From positions 1 to 62,252 of the forward strand of contig JAPTJF010000380.1 in the NCBI GenBank assembly GCA_029339195.1: a DNA stretch of 62,252 bases, read 5' to 3'. A program made the position numbers and the translations under genes. The notes beneath the pieces are model-generated. The model was not told where the DNA came from. It saw nothing but the letters and a program-made list of their open reading frames with translations, and searched no databases. The first letter of the stretch is position 1; every line of letters starts with the position of its first letter. This document shows, in pieces, positions 53,301 through 62,252 of this stretch. This DNA is from Micractinium sp. NFX-FRZ. Taxonomy: Eukaryota > Chlorophyta > Trebouxiophyceae > Chlorellales > Chlorellaceae.

Positions 53301-56300
53301 TGGCGCGGAGGGGGGGCCACTGCCAGCGCCCTGAATTGCGCCCCCCCCCCCCGACACACACACACACACCGCCCCATCCTGCCTTGCTCTGCCCCGCCCA
53401 CCCTCACCCCCGCCCTCCCCCGCCCCCGCTCCACCCCACCCCCGCCCGCCCCATCAGGCGTGGTCCACTTGCTTGGCGGCACCGCAGCGCTGATGGGAGC
53501 CTGGATACTGGGGCCCCGCTTCGGGCGCTACACGGCAGGTACTGATGGGCACGCCTCCAATGCTGGGTTGCTGTGCTTCTGCGGTGTCCTGGCTTGACGC
53601 ACTGGCGTGCTGCATGGAATCGCGGCGGCACCCGCGGAACCCTACGCGGGCCCAGCCGCTGCAAGGCGGCCTGCACCGTGCCATGCTCCGTCCCGCTCCG
53701 CTGCCGCCACCGCCTAGCCCTCGCTACCTGCCCTTCCCACCACCTTCCTGCATGCCGCCCCTGCTGGGCCCTCGGATCCATGCAAACCCATCTCCCGTGT
53801 CCCTTCTGTCCTTTCCACCCGTCCACCACCCTTCCTCCATGCCGCCCCGCCGGCTCCATGCACACCCATCTCCCGTGCTCCTGCTGTCCTTGCCACCCAT
53901 CCATGTGCTCAATCTCAAAGACCTCCCACCACCCCTCCTGCGTTTGCCCGTCCTCGCCTCCCGTGCCCCTCCCGGTGCCGTTTGCAGACGGGCACCTCGT
54001 GGACCTGCCGGGTTGCAACCCCGCCCAGGCCGCCCTGGGCACATTCATCCTCTGGCTGGGCTGGTGAGGGCGGGACGGGGGCAGTTGTGGGCACATCCAT
54101 GCAGGGGCAGTCTGCTGGGAACGTGCATCGTTTGGCTGGGGCGGTGGGGCATGGGGACCAAAGGGGGCTGTGCTGGCAAGGTGGCAGCAGTGAGGGGCCG
54201 TATGTTGCCGGCAAGCGGGGCAGTGCGCTGTTTGTGGTGCGCGAGCGTTGCTGCACACGCAAGGCCGTGTGTTGAGCAGCCAGCTCATGCTGTGGGCGCG
54301 CTGTTCAGCACCAGCCCCGTGCGCCGCCCTGAAATGCAACACCTGGTGCCTTTTGTAATGCAACACCCCTGCAGGTACGGCTTCAACCCGGGCTCCGTGG
54401 GCTGCTTCTACGGCTGCATGGACGTGAGTGCTTCCGCTGGGGGCAGGGCTCATGGGGCCGAGGCCACATCCGAGGTGCCGTGCCTGTTGCATTCACCTGC
54501 CTACCCATGCTGCCTGCATGTGACTCTGGCTCTCGTCACTCCAATCCCGCCAACCCGCCCTGCAGCTGGCCGTCAAAATTGCGGTCAACTCGACGCTGGG
54601 CGGCTAATGTGACTCCCTGATCCTAGGTTCCTTGACTCGACTCTGTTTGCGGTTGCCACCCTGCCACTCGTTCTGCAGCTGGCCGCCAAGATTGCTGTCA
54701 ACTCGACGCTGGGGGCAGGGGCCGGGGGCCTGGCCACCCTGGCGCTCACTGTCATGCTTGGCTCGCCGGGGGACATCACGCCGCTGCTCAACGGCATCAT
54801 CGCAGGTACGGTACCGCAGGGCGGAAGGTACATCATGATGGTACTGCATTCGCTGCTGTGCGGTGCAGTGGCCTCCACAGCGGCGGCCTGGCATGAATTG
54901 AAACAGCATTGCGTATCCCCCTTCCCACCAGGCATGGCCTCCATGACCGGGCTCCTGAGCCGTGCAATCCCTCCCTGGGCGGCGGCACCGCCTGCGTCCC
55001 AATCTCCCACCTTTGGTTCACGCCTTCCCCTTGCCTTGCAGGCCTGGTTTCGGTCACCGGCTCCTGCTCCGTCATCCCCTCCTGGGCCGCCGCCGTGATT
55101 GGCTGCGTGGGCGGCATTGTCTACACCGTGTCCAGCCGTCTCATCAAGAAGGCGCGCATCGACGACCCGCTGGACGTCTCGGCGGTGCACGGCTGCTGCG
55201 GGGCGTGGGGACTGGTGGCGGGAGGTGCGCTGCGATGGGGAGGCATGCTGTGGTTGTGGGGCAGGGCATGCTGTGGTTGCACGTCGTGGCGTGCTGCTGA
55301 GGAGGCTGGGACGTGCGCTGCGCTGTGATGGCAAGGACGGGAGGTGGGGAGGGAGCACAGGCGGCAGGCCGTGGGGGAGATTGCCGGCGGGCTCTGCAGG
55401 GGGCTGCAGCAGACCCCGCCCTGCCCTCTTCCATGAATGTCCCTTGCTTCGCTGGCTGGCAAGGGGCGCCCGCAGACTGGCCTTGGCCTGTGCCCCGATG
55501 CGACAGCTTCCAGGGCGCAGGCAGCAGCCCTCAACTCGTGGCCCTGCATCTCCACCTCACCCCAGGCTTCATGTGCTCTCCTTGCCAGCCCCCCCGCCCG
55601 CGCCCGCCGGTGCCCCCCCGTGCCCCAGTGGCCTATTTGCGCGACGCAGCAGGGCAGGCTCTGTGCCTGCGGGCCTGCGCCTCCGCCTGTCTTGCTGCTC
55701 CCAATCAGCCCCCCACCCGGCCCCTCAGTCCCCGCCCCCCCTGCAGGCCTGTTTGCCACGCAGCAGGGCGTGCTGGACGCCTACCGCATAGACGGCGTTG
55801 CGGGGCTGTTCTACGGCGGCGGCGGCAAGCAGCTGGGCATTCAGTTGCTGGGTGAGTTGGCGGGTGCTGTGTTGTGAGGAAACATGATGGAGTGCGCTGC
55901 CCCTTTCGCACGCACCCACTCACTCGCAAGTAATTCTCATACATGATTTTCAATGCCTCCGCTTCTGGGGCGCCCCCTGAGCCCCCTCTCTACCCCAGCC
56001 CAAACCCTCCCTCGCTCCCTGCTTCGCATCATGTTGTGTGCTTGCGTGTTTGTGGCGTGCTTTGCAGGCCTCGTCTGCATCTTCGTTTGGAGCGCCGTCC
56101 TCAACGCAGCCCTCTTTGGCGGCCTGCGTGCCGTCGGCTGGCTGCGGGTGCCCAAGGCGGACGAGCTGCGGGGGCTGGACTATGCGCAGGTGGGCTTCGA
56201 CGATGATTCCAGTGAAGGAAGAAAGGGTTCTTTCCACACGCACGGTCCCTGTGCTGGACTTTTGAGGGACGATGGTTTGATACTGTAGTTGTTTACCAAC

Positions 56301-56933
56301 AGGGCAAGGAGTTGCAGGGGCTGGGCCATGCGCAGGTGGGCTCTAGTAGGTTGGGCGTGGTGGGGATGCATCAGCTGAACCAATCCCAAGTCCTGAGCCA
56401 ATCCCAAGTCCTGAACCAATCCCAAGCCCAATCCCAAGTTATTTGAGTGTCCCCCCCTCCCCACACATCCTCCCGGCCTGCAGTCCATCGCCAGGTGGCA
56501 CGGCCTTCTGGTTCTGGCGAGGCCTTCCAAGCCCATCCCCGTGACCCGACTGCCTTGCTTCTTTCTTTCTGTCTAGCCGCCCGCCCTCCCATGTTGCAGT
56601 CCATTGGCATCGGCACACCCCTCTCTGGTGCCCATAGGGCCCACGACCTGACGTCCTTTCATCCTTCCTTCCACCCTGCCCCCCATCCCCGTGCTGCAGT
56701 CCATCGCCAGGTGGCACCGCCTTCTGGTTCCTGCAGGGTCTCAAGCTTGGCTTGACTGCGAATAATCAAGTTTGACTTACTGTGCCATGCTTCCTTCCCC
56801 ATCCCGCTCCCCCGTGCTGCAGTCGATTGGCAGCGGCACCGCCTTTTGGTTTCTGCGCGGCATCAAGTCGGGCCCCATGGAGGTGCAGATGGCAGACGCC
56901 GAAAACGCGTCGCGCGCCAGCAGCGGCCTCTAG
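50352..56933 (+). CDS. ammonium transporter (AMT/Mep/Rh family, AMT1-like), 14 exons, 496 aa
   Basis: Takes up ammonium across the plasma membrane. Exons: 50352-50487, 50687-50721, 51544-51634, 51986-52093, 52264-52398, 53034-53165, 53458-53538, 53988-54063, 54375-54423, 54679-54805, 55042-55224, 55747-55851, 56068-56189, 56823-56933; all GT-AG, phases agree. Family marks: [56 protein letters not shown], pore His in GVVHLLGG (about 216), [19 protein letters not shown], and [17 protein letters not shown] with the second pore His (about 373). About 11 membrane helices, extracellular N terminus with an NATAA glycosylation-type site, and a cytosolic C-terminal tail after the FWFLRG segment. Length is as expected. 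Several introns contain exon-edge copies, most strikingly after exon 5. Confidence 0.95.
51715..51995 (+). repeat. copies of the AMT exon 4 acceptor edge
   Basis: CTGCAGTGCGCCTGTTGG near 51720 and CTACAGTGTTCATGCTGTG near 51857 precede the real CTGCAGTGCTCATGTGGTGG at 51980, with CACTTGCTTGCA-type low complexity between them. Confidence 0.7.
52361..52955 (+). repeat. five further copies of the AMT exon 5 donor edge
   Basis: The exon 5 end ([13 protein letters not shown] with donor GGTGAG) at 52361-52402 recurs near 52453, 52572, 52698 and 52800, decaying with distance. A fragment of the slightly more upstream part lies near 52917. Units keep CTGGGTGAG. The second and third copies preserve the protein string exactly. 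Confidence 0.9.
54560..54600 (+). repeat. copy of the AMT exon 10 acceptor edge
   Basis: CTGCAGCTGGCCGTCAAAAT followed by codons for AVNSTLGG then a stop (TAA) precedes the real exon at 54679 ([14 protein letters not shown]). The copy reads well but cannot replace the exon because of the stop. Confidence 0.8.
56480..56735 (+). repeat. copies of the AMT last-exon acceptor edge
   Basis: GCAGTCCATCGCCAGGTGGC near 56482 and 56699, and GCAGTCCATTGGCATCGGCA near 56598, copy the true exon 14 start (CAGTCGATTGGCAGCGGCAC at 56820). A CCAATCCCAAGTCCTGA short repeat (three to four units) lies at about 56382-56430. Confidence 0.8.
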
Positions 56934-58746
56934 CAGGCAGGCGGCCCAGCTTCTCCCTGGCTTCCTCCTACCTTCTTCTACGATCATGGCGTGCTGCCTC
57001 ACGGGGCAGCACCGGCTGCTGGCCGCCTTTGACGGGGCAGCCTGCTGGCGAGAGGAGGAGCCTGCAAGTGATGTGTGCCGGAAAGGCGTGGCCCACTCAA
57101 GCGGGGCCCTCGCGCTCGCCAAACGCTTCCCAGCTGGGGCCGCCTCCCATCCAACGCATCGCCGCCCTCTCTGCCCAGCCCCTCGGCGCCGGCCACAGCA
57201 CCCGCAGGGGCCAACCCTGCCTCCCACCCCACCCTTGCTTTCGAGGTCGGTGATGAACTTCCAAAGCGTCATCCTTGCATAGCACCACGCCACCCAAGGG
57301 ATGATCCCCCCCGCTCCCCAACCCCCGACCCTGCTTCCCACAAGACGCATGCCGGCCTGCCTAACCCTGCCTTTTACCACGCCACAACCGTTCTGCCACC
57401 GTCCCGAATCTCCTTACGGTCCCGCCCCAGCTAGGGCAGGCCTCCACCCCACAGCCAAAATAGGCACCCTCTGCCGTAGCCAAGCTGACGCCAACCCCTT
57501 CCACCCCATCTGATGCATGTCGTGTGCCCTGCCTGCCTTCCTGCCTGCCTGCCGTCCCTGCTCATTCCCCTTGCCTAAACCCGTGGCTCCGTCGCCCACA
57601 TCGCTCTCTCCCGCCCTCCCCCCGATGCCTCCCTCACTCAATTCCTCCACATTCCTCCCTCCTTATGCATTCACCCTCTCACCCTTCCTGCCCCCGCCCC
57701 TGCCGCTCTCCCCCCGACCCCCGCTTCTCCCCAGTGAAATTTTCGCCGCCCCCGGCGCCCTCATTGCTGCCACTTTTCCCACCCAGCCAGCCAAGCAGCA
57801 CCCCAGCGGACAGCCGTCCGGATCCTACCCAGTCGTGCCAGTGCATTCATCCGTGGTAACCCCCGTCTCAGACCCCTGCGCTCTGACCTGCGCTCCACCC
57901 TAACACAACTTCAGTGCTCAAGACGACTTCGCTCAGTGCCAGTGTTTCTTTTCCTCTCGCCCACATATGATTGGAAGATTGACGATGTTGCCGTTTTTCA
58001 GAAGCTGCCTGCCATCAGCACACGCCCCTGCCGCCCTCCCTGGCTGCTCTGCCCTCTCAACCCCTGGACCCACCCTCCAGCCCGCACCAGCATGTGACCG
58101 CCTCACAGTGGCAGAGCAATGCACGTCACCCACAGCACAGCGCAGCACAGCACGCGTGAGACTGGCAGGTTGGCGGGTTGGCGACGCAGGGTGCACATCG
58201 ATGGCAGCGGCAGGGCGCCCTGCTCCCTGTGCTGTGCTGTGCTGTGCTGTGCTGTAGACCTGAACGGACACCAAGCGGAGCGAATCTACGCAAGGTTGGA
58301 TCGGAAGGCCTAGGCTGGCAGCTACGTTGCCTTGTGTTTTTCAGGTGTTTAACAGGTGTATATGTTTATATTTATGTTTTACATGTTTCTTTCATCATGG
58401 TGCGACAGGCTGGCGGGGAGGATGCAGAGGATGGGAAGGCGGGCAAGATGGGGAGGATGGGAACAGGGACGGGGGGTGCTGCCGGGCAGGCGGGAAAGAT
58501 GGGGAGGATGGGAACAGCGGGGAGGGGGGTGCAGCAGCGGCAGGGCTGCGGGGAGGATGGGGAGGCGGGGATGACGCGGATGGGAGCTCCAGGCAGCGGG
58601 GAAAAAGGGGAACTCTGTTTTCTTAATTTGTATTCAGCGCTTCCTGGGGAAGAAGGCAGGGGTCCAGCCCTAAAATTTGAGGATGGGGGATTTTGAGGAT
58701 TTCAGGCCCCCTCTTGCCTACCTCTCTGATGGTAGGGGTGCGGGCC
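56934..58746. other. convergent 3' flanks of AMT (+) and the membrane-protein gene (-)
   Basis: The two genes end towards each other. 57100-57900 is strongly C/T-rich on the plus strand. 58120-58255 contains CAGCA/TGTGC repeats in inverted orientation (AGCACAGCGCAGCACAGC and GCTGTGCTGTGCTGTGCTGT) that could pair as a hairpin. 58400-58615 is purine-rich with a repeated GATGGGGAGGATGGGAACAG unit (about 58448 and 58499). No exon was found. Confidence 0.5.
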
Positions 58747-61506
58747 TCACGCAAGCGCATTGGCGGCCACCCAACAGACGGCGCTGGCGAGGTAAGGGCC
58801 CAACCAAAAGGGCTTGGTGGCGACCGGCGGCAGGCCGGCCTGCAGCCAGCCAGCCTCGGCCTGCCCTGCCCCGCCCGCTGCGCCGCCCGGTGCGCCCCCT
58901 GGCAATGCCCCGCCAGGCCTGAGGCCAGCCCGAGGCTGCCGCGCCGCATGCCACACACGTGCCCTGCCCTCCATCTGGTGCAGCAGCAGGGGGAGGGCAA
59001 TGCCCAGGAACAGCAGAGTCCAGAGCTCAATGCACTGGCACTGCTGGGCGGAGGCTGCTGCGCTGGCGGGGGCTGAGGGGGGGCGGGAGATGCGGGGTAG
59101 GAGGTCCAGGGCGGGGGGGGGGGATGACTCCGGCACTGCAGCACCAGGGGGGCATCCCAGGTGGGGTGAGTAGAGTGCTGGGGAGAAGCGGGTGCGGGCG
59201 CGAGGGCGAGGGTGCAGGGAGGGCAGGGCAGGCAGCCGGGTTTGAGGGCGGCGGCATGGAAGACGGTCAGGCAGATGTGCCGGCGGGTGGGCAGGGAGGC
59301 AAGCGAGGAGGGGGGGAGGCAGGGCAGAAGTGCGCGGGAGGCCGCACATCTGTACTGCTCACTGTACTGCTCACTGTGCCAGGTTGAGCAGGCAGTACAG
59401 GGTGGACAGGGGTGCGTCGATGCCTGGCGCATCCAGGGCACGGGGACACACGCTCCTCCCCACTGCCAGCTGCAGCCAGCAGGCGGGCGAGCAGGCAGGC
59501 GGGCAGGGGCAGCGTGGCAGGTCAGGCTGGGCAGCGCCGACCAGAGTGCTGCCGCAACAAGGCGCCCCTGGGCAGGTTGCGCAGCGCAGACCACAGCAGG
59601 CGGGGCGGCAGCACACGGTCTGGCCACTTCCAGCGCATTTGCATGTGCGGCGGCATGGGTGTGGGAGGCTGTGAGGACTAGCTGCGCTAGGCGAGTAGGC
59701 AAGCGGGCGACACGTGCCCCTGCCCCACTGCAAGCTGCGCCAAGTAGGCAGTAAGATGAGCAGGCAGGCAGGCAGGCAGGCAGGGAAAGGGCGGCGGGTC
59801 GGCTGGGCAGCAGAAGCCACGGCAAGGGTGGGCGAGACCGGCGGGCACAGCAGGATGCCTTGCTGGCGGAGTGCACAAACCGGCACCCTATTCGTGCTGC
59901 TTGCATATCACACTGGCCCCGGACGCAAGCCAGCACTGCGCATTCTGAACGACCGCGGAGCAGAACTGTCGGCAAGTATGCATATGCTGGCCATGGAAGT
60001 GGAGTGGAGGGGCCATAAAGGCCAGGCCAGCACTGCCGCAGCTGTTGGGTCCTATCGCCTGCTTCGAACCCAGGCCTGCGCCGCCAGCCAGCACCTGCAA
60101 CGCCCCCCCCTGCCCAGCCTCAGCCCTTCCACTCACGGCGCATGACACATGTGCCTGCTTGCCCTGGCGGCACCACGCAACCACACAAACCGCTCACCGG
60201 GAGCAAGGCCAGCAGCGGCACTGCTGCTGCACTCCAGCTGGCGCTGAGGTGGCCGTAGAGGAGGTGCAGGGCTGACCAGCTGCCGTGGCTGCAGGCAGCA
60301 AAGATGAGGAGTAGGCGCGCCGGGGAGCCTCCGTGCAGCCTGAAGAAGTTGTCTCGGCCGTAAGTGCCTGCATGCACGCGCAGGAGAGCAATCGGAGAGG
60401 GGTGGAGGGGCGGCAGTAAGCACCTGTTGAGACTAACTGAGGGCTGTCCCCGCTTGAGGTTTGAGAGGGACGGAAGAGAGGGGGCGGGAGAGGAGTGGTG
60501 GGCGAGGTGCGCCCTGGCCAGCAGTGCAGTGCAGCGCAGGCAGCATGGCGCCGGCGGGAGAGCGGGGGGAGCGGCTGGTGAGCCCAGTAGAGTAGTAGTG
60601 CTATAGCGCTAGATAGGGTTTAGGGTTTAAACCCTATAAGCGCCACCCCGAAGAGCGGCATGGCTGTGTGCAGAGCCCCAGATGTACACAGCCCTGCTGA
60701 TTGTGACGCTGCAGGCAGACGGCAGGCAGGCGTGTGGGCGGCCAGACGGGCTGGCGGGCACGAGGGGCCGGGGAGGCAGGCTGGCAGGCGGGAGGGCACG
60801 GTTTGCTTGCACGCACCCAGGCGCCGGGTCACAACATTTGTGTGTAGTATCAGGAGCGTGCCCAGCACTTCTCTCAGCGACACGTAGGCACCGCGGTGTG
60901 CTGTTGCCACCCAGACAGCAACCAGCCGCAGCAGCGAGCACGCTGCAAGCTCCGCCGCCAACCCTGCGGTGGGGCGGAACCCAGGGTGTGGATGGGGGAA
61001 TGTGGCTGCTGGCAGCGATTCCATTTTGGCACAGGCTGCTTTCTGGAAGATCCTCTCACAAGTCGAACCGCAGCTTTGATAGGCAGTGTTCGAGACGAGC
61101 ATGCCAGCACGATGCGCCACCCTCTGTGCAGGTGCAGTAGCTGCTGGCCCAGCCGGTGCTCTGCAGCCAGGGCACCGCCCATACCTGGCCGCTCCTCGAC
61201 GAGCCACAATTTAAGACCCAGCACGCTCAGCAGTATGGCCGAGCACAGCCAGCCTTTCATATCCAAGGTAACTGCTGCCGCGTTCCGCTCCCTGCAGAGG
61301 GGCAGGCGGGCAAGGAGGCAGGCGGCGGCGGCGACACCAGGCGGGACTACCTGAGCTTGCAGCGCCAGGGGGTGTCTCCGCTGCTGTCGGGCCGGAATGA
61401 CGCCGCGCGGAGTCGATTTAGGGCAGGCGGGCAGGAGGGCGAGCACTCGCCTTCGGAAGGGGTCAGCGTACCAAGCCTGGAAGTGGCGCATCAAGAAGGG
61501 CTTCAT
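58747..61506 (-). CDS. unknown multi-pass membrane protein, 5 exons, 363 aa
   Basis: I do not recognise the family. Exons: 61506-61185, 60963-60817, 60367-60198, 59668-59542, 59072-58747; GT-AG introns, phases agree, TGA at 58747-58749. Likely membrane segments: WLCSAILLSVLGLKLWLV, LAACSLLRLVAVWVA, EVLGTLLILHTN, RLLLIFAACSHGSW, SAAAVPLLALL, ELWTLLFLGIALPLLL, and the very C-terminal LASAVCWVAANALA. The first exon may instead start at the Met at 61260 (MKGWLCSAILLS), giving 281 aa. The long form adds a basic region (MRHFQAWYADPFRRRV). A 59-nt GT...AG stretch inside exon 1 was left in because removing it breaks the frame. The region between exons 2 and 3 contains a possible extra exon near 60710-60638 that I could not fit in phase. 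Poly-Ala/Gly/Pro near the C terminus weakens confidence. Confidence 0.5.
60614..60637. repeat. palindromic telomere-type repeat
   Basis: TAGGGTTTAGGGTTT is joined head-to-head to AAACCCTATA. The core ATAGGGTTTAAACCCTAT is only partly present, but TAGGGTTTAAACCCTA is a perfect palindrome. The TTTAGGG unit is the plant/algal telomere repeat. It lies in an intron of the membrane-protein model. Confidence 0.75.
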
Positions 61507-62252
61507 ACGGCCCTCTAGCGCAGCGCGATCTGTTGCGGTCCCCGAACACGTGCTGGTTCACGTAGGGGGGCATAAGTTGATAAGTGGGGCGCTCAAGTCG
61601 CCTGGGCTGGCGCTGCAACGAGTCTGCAACGCTGCTGCTCGGCTCTTTGGATGGGATGGGTTGTTAGAGAACAGGGCCTTCGACGAGGGCGTGCGTTGTC
61701 CACCACAACCACACATGCCATGATGGTGTGCTGCGGCAGTACCGCACCACAGGGTCCTGGCCTGGTCCTTGGGAACCAAGCGTGACCTACAAACTAAGTG
61801 TGCGTACTGCAAGCTGTCCGCACGTGCTGCTGGCCCACATCCTGCAGGCTGCCAGGCCACTGACCAAGCTGTCTGCCCGGCGGCGCCACGGTTGTGGGCA
61901 CCTTGCAAGGCCGGCGCTCTACACAGGTTGCCGAGTCACCCAGAAGCCTGGGCATCCAGAGGCTCGCTGGACACCCTGCTGGGTACCCCGCACCCGCCAG
62001 CACAGCATGGCATAGCATGCGCACTTTGTGGGCACCTACACCTTGCAGTACAATTGCCACCCCTCTGCAGCAGCTGCCCCTTTCTCCCCTCCTCCTCTCC
62101 TGTGAAACTGCTGCCTTGGGCCTCCCTTGCTGGGTGCGGGGAATTTGCCTTACAGAGAAAGCGCCGCGGGGCGCGGGCGGCGCGGCGGGCCCTGTGCCGC
62201 GCGCCCGCCCCGTGCGCTGCTAGTGTCTGCTGCCGCCGCGCGCAGCGCCCGA
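61507..62252. other. upstream flank of the membrane-protein gene, right window edge
   Basis: No convincing exon was found on either strand. The last ~100 bp become extremely GC-rich (GCGCGGGCGGCGCGGCGGG). The part next to 61507 should contain the promoter and 5' UTR of the minus-strand gene. Confidence 0.45.

Noticed and set aside
53404..54492. 362-codon open frame on the minus strand opposite the AMT gene
   Set aside because: It is antisense to conserved AMT exons 7-9 and their introns, has no domain, and is Arg/Gly/Trp/Ala-rich as expected for the reverse of GC-rich coding DNA.
58623..59975. 450-codon minus-strand open frame
   Set aside because: It is low complexity (Pro/Ala/Cys/Arg/Ser) and covers parts of the membrane-protein introns in another frame; no domain is recognisable.
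60638..60710. possible extra exon of the membrane-protein gene (LHTAMPLFGVALIG reading)
   Set aside because: It has a good acceptor but no donor that restores the phase needed by the next exon at 60367; direct joining of 60817 to 60367 fits.
61266..61330. 59-nt GT...CAG intron inside the first exon of the membrane-protein gene
   Set aside because: Removing 59 nt breaks the frame into the hydrophobic MKGWLCSAILL segment, while the frame is open without removal.

Overview
This window looks like nuclear DNA of a green alga, most likely a trebouxiophyte of the Chlorella kind (inference). It is very GC-rich, its genes are split by about 98 short introns with GTGAG/GTGGG donors and CTGCAG acceptors, and the proteins are plant/algal types: a plant-type PP2A B'' subunit, an AMT ammonium transporter, an organelle-type D-lactate dehydrogenase and a mitochondrial-type SHMT. 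I saw no bacterial operon, IS element, CRISPR array, tRNA or rRNA. I built the gene models by joining exons whose splice phases agree from start to stop. They are unconfirmed by transcripts.

Layout, left to right. 1-2913: G-rich non-coding flank, with a possible 3' end of another gene at 2-262. 2914-5164 (-): unknown Ser/Pro-rich protein, 345 aa. 7250-14513 (+): D-lactate dehydrogenase, 429 aa, divergent from the previous gene. 15325-18393 (-): DTW-domain tRNA aminocarboxypropyltransferase-like protein, 388 aa. 19596-26270 (-): divergent protein kinase with a basic, probably nuclear tail, 716 aa. 27961-34743 (-): PP2A B'' EF-hand regulatory subunit, 569 aa. 35562-39065 (-): ZIP metal transporter, 496 aa. 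40267-47400 (+): serine hydroxymethyltransferase, 519 aa, divergent from ZIP. 48118-49920 (+): secreted WW-domain protein, 202 aa. 50352-56933 (+): ammonium transporter, 496 aa. 58747-61506 (-): unknown multi-pass membrane protein, 363 aa.

The genes do not form one pathway; they are housekeeping and transport genes (glycine/serine and lactate metabolism, tRNA modification, phosphatase regulation, Zn and ammonium uptake). What unites them is intron structure. In most of these genes, introns carry one to six degraded tandem copies of the edge of the neighbouring exon, each copy still holding the splice junction (AG or GT) and its flank. This explains much of the intron length. It suggests recurrent local duplication of exon-intron junctions, leaving decoy splice sites and, in the PP2A B'' gene, two intact in-frame 42-nt cassette exons. 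This is the most unusual signal in the window. A secondary oddity is a group of GC-AG introns in the SHMT gene.
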